This document shows, in pieces, positions 48,611 to 59,790 of a stretch of DNA of 64,000 bases. The translations under genes were made by a program, and so were the position numbers. This DNA is from Monarcha castaneiventris obscurior (taxonomy: Eukaryota > Chordata > Aves > Passeriformes > Monarchidae), in assembly GCA_026261815.1 (NCBI GenBank), contig JAMPIT010000437.1, positions 5,592,001 to 5,656,000 on the forward strand. The letters run 5' to 3'. Numbering within the stretch: position 1 is the first letter of the stretch; each line of letters begins with the position of its first letter. A model generated the notes under the pieces. It worked only from the letters and a program-made list of their open reading frames with translations. It was not told the DNA's origin and made no database searches.

Positions 48611-49232
48611 TGTTAAAAGTGTTTTGGCTTCAGTTGTCAGAAGTGTTTTGGTCTTTAATCACAATTTAAATAAATTAATGGGAGAATGTAAGGTTAAGGG
48701 GTGGAGAGTTGGGAATGTTTTAGAAAATGTTCTGTTAACTGATGGTTCGGGTTGAGTGTTTGGATGTGTAGTTTATTTGGGCACATGCGAGTTGTTCGGA
48801 AGTGGGAGGCTCCTGGGGAGGGGCTGAGATGGACGTCACTGCCCCCTGAAACGCACGGCATCATCCTTAGCTCACAGCGAGAAGGCATTGATTGGACAAA
48901 GAGGACAACAACAGAATCATCCCCTGGACAAATGATGGGTCAGGAATGAACAACAGAACGAGCCGATCACATCAAACATGCCAATGAAGGATTGAAAGTG
49001 ACCTGAGCAATCGTGAGCCGAGCCAGAGACTCTATAAACGGGACTGGTGCCCAGCACTGCGTTCTCCTGAGGTGACGCTCACTGAAGGAGCCCAGCATTG
49101 TGCCCACGCTGCTTGGATTGCTCTGCCTTGCTGTTTGTGGTGTCTGGGCTATTCCCTATACCCTGTCCCCAGTTGCTGTTGCAATAAACATTTGGAAAGG
49201 TAATTGGCCGTGGTAGGAGACTGTTTGTAACA
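48611..49232 (+). repeat. 3' LTR of the ERV
   Basis: 622 bp, TGTTAAAAGTG to TGTTTGTAACA, with the complementary ends TGTTA/TAACA intact. TATAAA is at 49033-49038 and AATAAA at 49183-49188. Against the 5' LTR the CACGTG E-box has become CACATG, five bases are inserted near 49052 and two bases are missing near 49092. Differences are denser just after the polyadenylation signal. The right flank begins GCTAC (49233-49237). Confidence 0.96.
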
Positions 49233-52200
49233 GCTACTACTAGAGGAAATGGGCATTGTGCAGTCACCAGTTATTCAGTTTTCTCCCTTTTTAAATCAGA
49301 TTTCGTGTCCCTCCTTGATCCATGCTACCTTGTATTCTTTTAAAAAATACAGCACATATATAATAGGTATATGTATAAATAAATGTAAATACATGTTAAT
49401 TAACAGAAGCCAAACTGCCTGCTTACCTTGCTTGGAGTGGCACTTTGGGATGCTTTATAGTGGGTGTACAAAGCAAACCTGGCACTGCTTCCCTCGGTGT
49501 GAGGATTTGGCTGCACTGGAGCTGTGTTTTATGTCACTTGAAAGTGATACGGACTAATTATTTCTATGGGTTGTTTCCCAAATGGTAAAATAATGTCAGT
49601 AATGTTCCCAAATAGCAACAAACTTGGTAATTATTAAAAAAAAAAAAAAAGGGGAGAGAGTGACTAATTTGTTTCTGAGAGAGAGGAAAAGTCAAGTAGG
49701 GCAATACATGGTGTGTCAAGCAAGTGTGTAATTACAGGAATGGAAAGACAAAAAATATTTGAAATAAATTTATTTCTATTTATCTTATATCTGAAAATCA
49801 GAAGCTGATGAAAAGCTTCTCCTGCTTTGCAAAAGGAAGAGCAACTTGCATCATCTGTCTCTTATCTCCTGTGTTATTTTTCCCAGTGTTGTCATTCCTG
49901 CTAATATTTCCTGTCAGTGCTCTCCCAGCTCTCTTAAATCTCATGTTTTTCAGGCTTGCTTGAAGCTTAGAGGTACACTAAGATCCTTCTCCCAGAGGTT
50001 TACTTCTGGCTGCTTCTGCTGGAGGGTAGAGGTTAGAGATGGAGCCTGCTTCATGTATTTGTAGTTTTTCTTTGACATGATTAGTGCTTGAGTTTACTGA
50101 AAGTATGAATCCCAAACTTGCTTTAAAATAAAGCCGGGAGTAAGTGGTGGTTGTCAACTTAAGGCTGTTTTTGTTCTGTAGCTGGTGGAAACCTGAAAGA
50201 CTTGATGTTTATTACATGAATTTGCACTTTCTTTTACGTGTAAGCTTTCTATACAAGCAGCAGATTATGAAAACATACATTTTAAAAAGTGGCAAAATGG
50301 TTTTAAATGGCTGCTAAAGTGTTTCTTTTTTCGAGATGAACTATCTTTATATGTTTATCATGTCTTTTCCAAGTGGAGAGGGATGCTTGATTCTTTGGGC
50401 TTTTTCTCTGCAAAAGAGCTAAGCAAGCTTTTATTCAAATGGAAAGATTGCTATTGAAATCAATTTAAAGATAAAATGCAGAAGTAACTCTTGACATGCT
50501 GGCTAAATTTTTTAGGACTGTTTGCCACTCTTAAAAGTGTGCTACAGAGACACACGTGAATAGCAGAAGAAAGTGGTAAAGGAATGGGGAATATAAACCT
50601 TCAGGCTTTCTTATTAGCTAAAGGGGAAAAATAGAAGTCCCAATTTTTGTCCTTTTTCTTCAGATTTTTATTTTCCCCCCTAAAACCAGAATTTCTACAC
50701 AAGAATCCATACTGAGCAGCTGACAGCAGCTTGGGAAGCTAGCACTGAAGCAAACAAATCCTTTCCTGTATCACACACTTCTGTGATCTCTGTCTTAAAG
50801 AAAAGAAATCTCATTTCTTGAGCATTTGTGTGATAATCTGCAGTGTAATAAGTGTAAAGTTTTAGCTGGTTTGTTTTTTTTTTTTTTTTCTGAGTGCCCA
50901 GCACTTCCCAGTTTTTGTATTCAGAATGAGTTTTTCAAAGCAGTGTAAGTAGAAACAGAACTTTAAGGGGCTTTACAAGTGCACACAGTATTTGCTTTAC
51001 AGATGGACAAAGAAGAATGTGCTACATTGACAAATGAATCTCGAATTTCCTGAGTTGGCTGTAAAGATGTGTACAGCGTGACTCGGACTAAAGATGTTCT
51101 AACAAGTTGGACTGACTGGTGCGAATGTTTTTTGTGATGGCTCCACTAAGTTCAGCATCTTTGCATTATTTATAGCCATCTGCTTGATGTGTTGAAGGCT
51201 CTGGCTCAATTAGATTACCTTTTAGCAGGAACAGCTCTCGGGAACAGTGCAAACAGGCATGTGTCTGGCTGCTGCACAATAAATAAGAAAGTAAATAAAG
51301 TCAGCGGTGTCTTCCTGCAGGGCTCTTTAACTGCTTTACTTATGGAATAAAAAGGACACAAAATGAAAGTATTTCAGGACAAAACATGTGATGACCTTTG
51401 CTCCTACAGTGTGAAAAGGGGGTGTTAAGGAATGGAATTATCCATGTATTTACAGTGGATTACAAAAAAAGCCCAAGAGCAGTCCATGTACCAATGAGTT
51501 ATAAATGCCTCTGAGATGCTGAAATTTCAAAAATCTTTTTGTTTTTTTTGTAGGATGGAGTTATTTATAAACTTAATTGGGGTGAGATGTGCAAGTGACA
51601 TTTTAAACAAGGTATTTAGAAAGACCAGCCAAGATTGATGGAAACCACAACATACTGTGGTGCTGTGACCACAGGCAAGTCCTTCAGTCCTATTTCAGTC
51701 TGTTTCTAACAGCAGCACTGGGAGAACAGCATTCCTCTTCTGCATGATCTGGTTTGGAGAAAAAATTTGCTCTCAAATGAGTCATTTCAGTGTGGGAATA
51801 TGGGATGAGTGAGGTAAATTGCATTGACTCCCTCTTAATTGTGGGTGAAGGAAGGAAAAGGACATCTCTGATGCTTATAGAGAACTGTAAGCTGTAAACA
51901 AGAGTGTGCAACCCCAGAATTTCCCTGTGTGCCGAGTAATCAGGGTGAGATTGAGAGGCAAAATAGTCTATGACCTTTTCTGCTTTTCATAGCAGGGGTG
52001 AAAGTGAAAAGATGAGCAAGATCTTCTGGAGGTCAGCAGTGGTGTAAGATCAAGGAGAGTTCAAGCATTCATTCATCTGGGCTGAATAAACCCTATCAGT
52101 AATGCAAATGAGGATGTTAATTAAGAGATCTGAATGGAGGGTGACAGTGTTGGTATGGAAGAGGAATGCTGAGGAGTAGGCTGGTAAGCTTTTTATTGCA

Positions 52201-53614
52201 CCTGGGTGTAAGAATGCCTGTGTCAGCCATTCCTGAGAGCCAGCACCTCAAGGGTGATGGGAAAACTTGAGTTCCACAGTCAGTCACGAAAATTTCTCTG
52301 GGAATACTGTGGAAACTTAGTGGAAATGATGGGTCAGTATAGTCCTAATTTTTTAATAATTATTTTTTTTCTCGTGAATGTAACTTTTCTTAACCGCTCA
52401 AGAAAATTGTATACCAAGAGTCAGCATTATTAACATTGACACAATGGAGCAGTTTCAGTAGTTTGGAGCTTTTTTTGCATGCTGATTAGAGTTTGTTTAT
52501 GGGGAAAAATATTAGAAGGATGTGGAATTCTGCCTGCACAGAAGTGAAGCTGTCCACTCTAAGGACCACGGCTAACTGGAGCACACACATCAGTGACACT
52601 CTTACTTGTAATTATGTAATTTGGATTTTAGCATCTGCCTCTTTCTTAATTGGACAAATTGCAACCAATACAAATTATTATGACAATGACAGTAATTACA
52701 GATTGATGAATTAGAGAAACAAAGATGCTGCAAATAATTCGTTCTCTCTCCGAAATCATCTCGGTCTGCAGTTGTATGGAAACGCTGCCATTTCTTCATC
52801 CTCTGGAAGTTGTTTTTCACTTTCAAGCTGCTTCTCAATATTCTGAAATCAGCCTGTTATTATCTTAGCATGACATTTGGCCTGCAGTTCCCAGCTAGGG
52901 ATGGAAAAGGCTATCATTGGGCCTCTCTGCACAAAATAGCTGGGCAGAACATTTCTGTACACAGGGACTGTTATTCTCACCTTTTGAAGAGCAATTTCTT
53001 TGATGACTTGGAGAATATTTGACCTTCAAAGTAAAAGCTGCAGGCAGTACAATCTGCCTTTGTAGTAGTTGTGTAGAGGGTTGGATTTTGTGTGTGTGTC
53101 TTCCTTGTTAGTTTTGAGAATAATCTCTTCACTTTTCTGTAAATTGCAGTGATCTTTGTTGAACTGGTTAGTCCCATTCAGACTTAGAACTGAGTTACCA
53201 ATAGCGGAGAACAGGTAATATTTAAGAAAACATCCTTTCTTGAAAAGCTCATGGAATTCTTTAAAACCTCTTCAGCTATATATGAGAAAATCAGGTTTCT
53301 TGTATTTTCTATATAAGGTGTACGGTGATTTTCTTTTTCCCCTGACAAAAAACTCTCTCGTGTTGTCTCTTCAAGATAAAGGAAAAGAAGATGTGATGTG
53401 TGGATGGAAAACCTCTCTCGAAAGTACCTGTACCCCAAACAATTGCAGGTCTTGCACGCTTGCCAACTAGCAAAAACATGTAACCTTTCCTTAATTTGAG
53501 GATGAGGTGAGAGGCTGATAAGTAGAGAGGTCAGAGCAGATCCTCAGCTCTTTTAAAATTCTTACATTTATTTAATCTCTTATCAGAGGAGCTTCAAGAA
53601 TTACTTCAAGAGAA

Positions 53615-53648
<34 letters not shown>

Positions 53649-55337
53649 GATACATATTTTTAAGTAACACAACATTGTTCTTAAGTTTAATCTGGAACTC
53701 GTGCTTCTAACTTCTTGAGCAAATTTTTTAAACATTTGCACTAATTTTTAAAAACTTGGATGTGTTCTGGAATATGGTAGCACAAATAAACACTGCCAGC
53801 AATTGACGGTCCCACAGTTAGCAAAGAAAGAATTGTTTTCCTATTGAAAAGATTTTTGCACTAACATTTAAAGATTTTGCTGAAAGAATAAATATTTAAA
53901 CTTTGCTCTGTCCACTTTTCTGCCAGCTGTGGAGATTACTGATGTGTTCTCTACTTTTGACCAGAAAATCCAATACATGGGACTGACAGAATTCAAGTGT
54001 TGCAGGTGCACACCCAGGGGCAGGATCTGATTACATATTGAAGTAATAACTGGTTTCTTACTTGGGACCATAGTATTTTCTAAAAAGAGCTATTTCTATT
54101 GAGGCATGAGAGTATTGATTAAAAAAGGTTAAGGCAGAAGGTCCATGCTGAATAGTGATTGGTTACTGTGAAACACTTGTCTGTATTAATATCTGCTGTG
54201 TTGCAGTAGGTGTTAATATCTTAAATTTAATAGTAAGGTTTAAATTTCAAATTTAATCAAAATAATATGGTTTCTCTTAGGATTGCCTTTTCTGTCTGAA
54301 TACTGTGTACTAACAAATAATACAGTTTTGGTTAGTGATTTTTTCCAAAATTTTTACAAATATTTGTATCAGAATAAGTAAACAGATTTTCCTTTCCATT
54401 CCAGTAGAGTGGTTTCATTCATCATAATGTACTTTTTCCACCTTTCCCTTTATGTTTTCCCAACTGGACATATCTGTAGGAGACTTGGGCTAGAGGCTCA
54501 AAGCTACATTTTATGGAGCATGTGTCTGGCTTCCTGTGACACGGGGATACATCTGTGGACAAGGAGCTGAATTAGTTATGTGTGTTATTTGTATTGGTTT
54601 ATGGAGCACTGCTGCACTCTGTGGACAAACAGAGTGGATAATCTGGCGTGTGTTAATGCACTGTGGGTTTTGATGTGCTCTTCTAATACTTAATGCAGAA
54701 AACCCTTCAGCTTTGCTTTTCATCGTGGGAATAATGGATCAAACTAATCAACAGGTTAGAAGAGCTGACCTTTGTAGCAGCTGGGCAACAAATTCCTGAA
54801 AAGCGTTTCTGGTTTTACCCAGTCCCTCCTGAATTGTTTCCATGAATTATTTTTTTTTCCAGTGAATTATGTATAACCAGAGGACCGCAAGCACTTGTTA
54901 AAAGAGTGCTGGGATCATTCCCCTCTGCTCACATATGGACTTGATGAGAGCCCAATATTCCAAAGTACTGCATGTGCTCCTCTCTTTGGATGGGGGAAGA
55001 TGCTTGTTAGCTTCTGTAAGATTAGGGACTGTAAGAGCGTGTAACCACACACAGTTGTTTACTGCTAAATAAAAACACATGTAAATTCTTTCCTGGTACA
55101 GAAAAATCCATTTTCATGTGGCCTTGTCTTTGAAAAGGACACTTTACAGGAGATTAGGAAGGGACCGTGCAGGGGAGGGTGTCCATGGTATAAACTCAAC
55201 CTAAAAATCTGAGAAATCGTGTCTTTCACAGGCACTAAGCAGGTGAATTTGTGAGTGCCAGAGTAGAGGACAAAAGATGGGCTTCAGAGAAAAGAAAACT
55301 GTTTATTAATTTAGGACTATTTGAGTTGTTTCCTAAA
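49233..55337. other. Unique AT-rich DNA, no gene recognised
   Basis: About 6.1 kb with no recognised exon or transposon. It includes A15 at 49636-49650, T16 at 50874-50889 and a TA repeat (listed separately). Around 51150-51320 and 52590-52800 the sequence is dense in homeodomain, SOX and POU-like words and looks like possible conserved non-coding DNA; this is an impression, not a measurement. Confidence 0.5.
53614..53646 (+). repeat. (TA)n microsatellite
   Basis: About 33 bases of alternating T and A, with a single G interruption at each end (ATATATG..., ...TATATG). A simple repeat, probably length-polymorphic. Confidence 0.95.
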
Positions 55338-55670
55338 TCAAAGAATATCCTGAGTTGGAAGGGATTATCAGTGACCACAGAGTCCAGCTCCTGGCCCTGC
55401 ACAGAACACCCCAGGAAATACACCATGTGTCTGAGAGCATTGGCCAAATGATTCTTGAGCTCTGTCAGGCTTGGGGCTGTGACCCCTACTCTGGGGAGCC
55501 TGTTCCAGTGCCCAGCCACCCTCTGGGGGAACAACCTTTTCCAAATATCCACCCTGAACCCCCCTGACTCAGCTCCATGCCATTCCCTTGGGTCCTGTCG
55601 CTGGTCACCCAAGAGCAGAGATCAGTGTCTGCCCCTCTGCTTCCCCTTGTGAGGAAGCTGCAGACTGCGT
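55338..55670 (-). mobile_element. CR1 3'-end copy
   Basis: Reverse complement of a CR1 3' region: it begins with a decayed terminus 'tcaaagaatatcctgagttg' and continues 'gagtccagctcctggccctg', 'ctctgtcaggcttggggctg', 'gagcctgttccagtgcccag' and 'ttccccttgtgaggaagctg'. It belongs to the same CR1 type as the plus-strand copy at 30570-31115, in opposite orientation. The 125-codon minus-strand frame here is repeat-derived. Confidence 0.92.
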
Positions 55671-57072
55671 TTAGTTAGAGAAGACACAGTTCACAAGTAA
55701 GACAATACTAAAATTTCTTGGAGATTACTTGCTTAGAATAATTTTTAACGCTTTTGTTCTGCCGTGTCTTTTTTTTTCAGGCAAGACATCATTTAACTTG
55801 TAAAACACTAGGATGGTATTTATAGAACAGTCTCTTAACCTGAAGTCTGGTGATGTATTGGTATTTAAAGCAGTGATAATGCTGTTAGCGAGGAGCTTTA
55901 ATTGCATGATTATAGACCAACAAAATTAGGCACAGCAACGTGCAGTCATGATAACCCAGTGATATGCTAAATTTTTAGATAAGACTTCCTCTCTCTGCAT
56001 CCCTATGCTTTCAGTATACAAAAATGTTCCTAAAAGCATTTCCTTCAGGGAATTTGGTGCTTGCTCCTGCACAGTGCTTCGCCAGCCAGTTTGGTGATGG
56101 TCTGTGTGGATTTCAGCTCATCCATAAGGTTCAATGTCACAAAGATGGTTATTCACCTGACGCCTTTGGAAAAATCCCTCTCCATGTGCAAGTTTCTTAC
56201 CTTCAAAAGGTTAATCTTGGAGGATATTGTGTGAAATCCATCAGGAGCCCAATGTACACAAGGGCTATTTTATGGGATCCCAGCTGTACCTGCGGAGTTG
56301 GCTTCACTCATGAGCTGCACTGGGAACCCCCCCGAGCCATCTGTTTTGCAACCCATTTTGAAAAAACACCACAGCAAAGCACTCAGATTGCCTGTTAACA
56401 GAAGACTGAAGTTTATGATGACAGGTCAGCTTGTAAACATGGATTTACTGTTCTCTTTTACTGTGTGTCTATGCTAATCCATAGTAACATGCTATAAACT
56501 GAGACCTCCTATGAAATTCTACATGCAAATCAGACATTATTCTGTGTTATTGTGATAGGGGTTTTCTTGGGATGTGATCTTTGGGATGCATGAGTTTCCA
56601 GGAGGTGTATGTGACAGGAATAATACTGATTATAACTGTCCCTTTTCTTCAGTGAAGTGTTACACAGTCCATGGCACTGCCTGCTCTAGAGCAACATCCT
56701 AGTTTTGTGCAAGGACGAGGCAAAATGTGTCTTATTACTGACAGCATGCTCAGCAGCACAGTTGGGAATGGTTAAATGCTGCTCAGAGCAACATCTTTGC
56801 TCATGACACAGTGGTTCAGCACTTCATGTTTCTGAGCAAGGAACAGGACTGCAGCCATCCCCTAATTGCTGTCAGCCTCATGTACAACCAGTGTTTTCTG
56901 CTTGGGTCCTGTGTTTTGTCCATTTTCTGCACGCAAATTCTCGTAGTTAAACCATGGCAAGTTAACTTGCAGAGGTGTTACACCCTGGAGATAACAGTTG
57001 AATAGCATCATTCATTAAAACAAAACAAAACAACCTATATGGTCTCTGCTGCTTTTCATTTTGAAATAGGAG
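55671..57072. other. Unique DNA, one medium open frame without recognised function
   Basis: Includes a plus-strand frame at 56024-56398 (124 codons, ATG start). It has eleven cysteines and no motif I can name; a chance frame of this length is expected in 64 kb. No transposon ends seen. Confidence 0.4.
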
Positions 57073-57205
57073 AATGATCTTGGCACAGGGCATTTCCTGG
57101 GGATTAATGACTGGCTGGGGTTAATGGCCCTTGGCTGCGCTGTGGGCCATCAACTCCTCCCTGCTGGTCATTAATCTGCAGGAAATGCCCTGTGCCAAGA
57201 TCATT
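57073..57205. repeat. 133-bp near-perfect palindrome (hairpin-forming)
   Basis: The left arm 57073-57130 and right arm 57144-57205 are reverse complements around a 13-base loop (57131-57143). The outer 26 bases pair perfectly (aatgatcttggcacagggca and on). The inner part pairs with a few mismatches and a 4-base bulge on the right arm, closing with GGGCC(A)T pairs. It could be a miniature inverted-repeat transposon copy, a pre-miRNA-like transcript hairpin, or a cruciform. I see no target duplication beyond the arms and no known miRNA seed that I can confirm. Confidence 0.95.
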
Positions 57206-59607
57206 ATTGTTGTATTTGGGTTCTTTGAGAGCTGAATTCGGGAGCCCACACTGCTCTAATGTGTGAGAACCTGCTGGGTGTTCTTACATTTAGACCCTAC
57301 ACATTATTATTTTTTTTTCCTGAGCTTATCTGAAGTTTCCAAACGTTTCTCCTAATGGAAAGTGTCTGTAACGCTTGAGGTCCTTTGAAAATACTTCACT
57401 GAGCAGCAACCAAGGTAATGCTAAACTTTGTGGTGAAAGTAAAAGTTCTCTGTAGCAAACATTTTTGAAAAGAGTGTGTACTTGGGGGCAGTCTGTGCCT
57501 TTTAGTGTGGCCTAGAGCATTGGACCTGGCATGGGAACCTGACAGGCAGAGTGTCTGGGCTGTCTGCTCTAGGGTGGCATTGCAGGACTCAGGGTCTGCA
57601 CAAGCTGTAAACCCCTTCTTGAAGCAAAGAGGGTTCCCATTTTAAAGAGATTTTTGCTCTACCGGAAAATTAAGAGGAAGAAGAGAAACTGCTTTTCTCC
57701 TCTACCACCTGCCAGCAGTATGCACAAAGTGAAGTTCTGTTCATTCTCCCCGTATGATTTCAAGTTCAGAATGCACAACTTTTTAATGTAGATTTTATGT
57801 AGTAGGTTTATCATGTCTTCTTGTACTCTGTACTGGAATTGGTTTAGGGTTGAATACAAAATTCCAGAACGTAAAAAAAAAAAAAAAAAAAAAAAAAATT
57901 CCTTCAAGTCGGTCAGTTTAGTGTTGTGGCCTGGAAGTGGCAATTCATGACTATTGGCATATTTCTTTATGTAGGAAAGTCAACCAAACCATACAAAAAC
58001 ACCACCCACATAACAGCTACCAGACTTCTACTGATTAAACTACTAGATCATATTAGACCATATTGGAAGTAAGGTTATGAGGAAGTGAAGCTCATATAGC
58101 AAGCAGTAAATGCAGTTTTGAGGGGTTCAGCTGGGGAGTAAAGTTGGTACTGTGAATTCATCTGACATTCCTAGATGACTGTTTTAATGTCAGTGAATTA
58201 ATGAATTCAGTGAGAAGAGTAAATCTTGTGCCTTGATTTCTTTTTTTTTCCTTCTTAAATGTTTTTTTCCCTTGCTCCTTCCTTTCTCTCTATGACTCAG
58301 ACAGGTCTGTGAAGTGTCCCGCTCTTTCCTGCAGAGGCTTTGCAAATAGGCAGCCTGTTGCTGTCCTCCTCCCAGTCCTCAGATGTACCATGCTGTGAAG
58401 CTGCCTTGGGTCAACAGGAAACCTTCAAAATGTGCATTTCAGATCTTGAAAATGCCACAGTGTTCATGAGATTTGAAGACAGCTGCAAGCTTAGTAGAGA
58501 CTGTCACATCTCTGTAGACCTTTGTGAGGGATTTAGTAGCATTTCATCAAGGAGAGGGAGAGATGTTTCATCAGGAGAAAAGGTCCTGGTTCAGGGTGAC
58601 ATCAAGACTTTTACAGATCTTCAGATTAAGTGTGAGATTTGGATTTTTTAGGATGAAAGTATATTCATAACCCAGTCTTCGTGTCTACAAGTCAAGGATT
58701 ATTTCTGCTGTTGTAGAAGAAACACTCTGAAGTCATTCTCTGTAGTAGTGATTACGAACTGTCAGTCTGAAAGGTTTACTTAAAAAATGTGATATGACAA
58801 GAAATAAGCATTACTAATATTTTATAAGTAAACAATACTATTATAGCAGCATTTTTGTTCCAGATGGAGTGGTAATTCCTACTCTGACAATAAGCCTGTA
58901 ACAAGGAGAAGACAGCCTGCCATTACTAGGTTACCATGTGCATTTTAAAAATAGATTTTCATGTTCTGTCACTTAGCTACTGAATATCAGACATGATGTA
59001 GGTAAGCCAGGAAGTTGATATTGTTGTCGATGCATTTGAGAGACTTTGTTAGTGAAAGCAAAGAAAAATGCAGTGAATAGCAGGGGAGAAATGACAAGCC
59101 TGACTTTGCCTAATCTGGGAAGATGTAAAGGAATGGGGAAAAAAAATTGCCTGTAAAGAAACCTTGCTTAAATTCCAAAGTATCTTTGTTTTGCTGCTAG
59201 TCTGGTAAAAGAATTTTTTATTGCTTTCAGACTATAAACTCGAAACAGAAAATATCTAGTGTATCCTGCAGCCTTTTGAGTTAGAAGGCATCCATTTACT
59301 TTGCAAACCTTTGCCTGCTTTCTCACAAAGACCATGGGGTTTTTTTTCCTTTGGATGAAGGGAGCAGGGGGGAAAAGAGCTCCTAGGGAAAGGGCAATAA
59401 GTCATGAGAAATGGATTTTCCAGCTGCTTCTTTCTCTGCACCCAGCCTTGATAAGGACTGGTCAGGATGGATCCCTGGTACCAAGAAGTGGGGGATCCCT
59501 TTTGGCTACATTGACCTCACTGAGAGATGAGCATCAATCCTGATGACTTGTATATGTGTAAATAATTTCCTGAAGTACATACAAAGACAAACCAGGCTTT
59601 GTGTCTA
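57206..59607. other. Unique DNA with a long poly-A run, no gene recognised
   Basis: An A26 run lies at 57873-57898; no retroposed gene or SINE body is evident upstream of it. A 103-codon plus-strand frame at 58340-58651 has no recognisable domain. Confidence 0.45.
57873..57898 (+). repeat. Poly-A run (A26)
   Basis: Twenty-six consecutive A. No clear retroposon body or target duplication was found around it, so it is called a mononucleotide repeat only. Confidence 0.95.
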
Positions 59608-59790
59608 TGCTGGTTTTGGCTGAGGTAGTGTTAATTTCCTTCACAGTGGATAGTACTGTTGTTGTTGTCAGGCATACCCAATTATTTTACTTTGTTAGTT
59701 TCAGGATGTGAAGTGAAAGGTGGTTTTTATTGGTTTTGTGCTCTTAACATCACTGGCTTTACATACGGTTAACCAGCTAACAGTTATTAT
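59608..59790 (+). mobile_element. ERVL-like LTR fragment, 5' part
   Basis: Starts 'tgctggttttggctgaggta' and continues 'gtgttaatttccttcacagt' and 'ggatagtactgttgttgttg'. This matches the pattern of the widespread bird ERVL LTR beginning TGTCCTGGTTT...GAGTTAATTTTCTTC with several substitutions. The similarity fades after about 100-180 bases, so this is an old truncated LTR. The right boundary is uncertain. Confidence 0.5.

Larger units (their letters stand above)
41170..49232 (+). mobile_element. Defective gammaretrovirus-like endogenous retrovirus (provirus)
   Basis: An 8.06-kb provirus structure bounded by two LTRs of about 620 bp that begin TGTTA and end TAGCA or TAACA. It is flanked by an imperfect 5-bp target duplication (ACTAC left, GCTAC right). 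Behind the 5' LTR is a primer-binding site resembling that for tRNA-Pro, and before the 3' LTR a short purine-rich tract. Inside, in order, are a leader, a small cysteine-rich open frame, about 1 kb of unassigned sequence, a pol remnant (RT thumb/connection, RNase H, integrase HHCC domain), a minisatellite, and an env remnant split by a minus-strand LTR fragment. No gag, protease or RT palm is recognisable. The pol and env style (CXXC in surface subunit, RT thumb pattern, Pro primer) points to a class I (gamma-like) bird ERV. It cannot encode its own replication machinery. The lineage name is unknown to me. Confidence 0.95.

Noticed and set aside
53614..53646. TA-rich run as a TATA promoter
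   Set aside because: It is a (TA)n microsatellite without any gene or initiator nearby.
55235..55612. Minus-strand 125-codon frame
   Set aside because: Largely the CR1 copy at 55338-55670 read in its own sense; CR1 3' regions often give such frames.
57850..57900. A26 run as the tail of a retroposed gene or SINE
   Set aside because: No retroposed body, no target duplication and no polymerase III boxes were found upstream.
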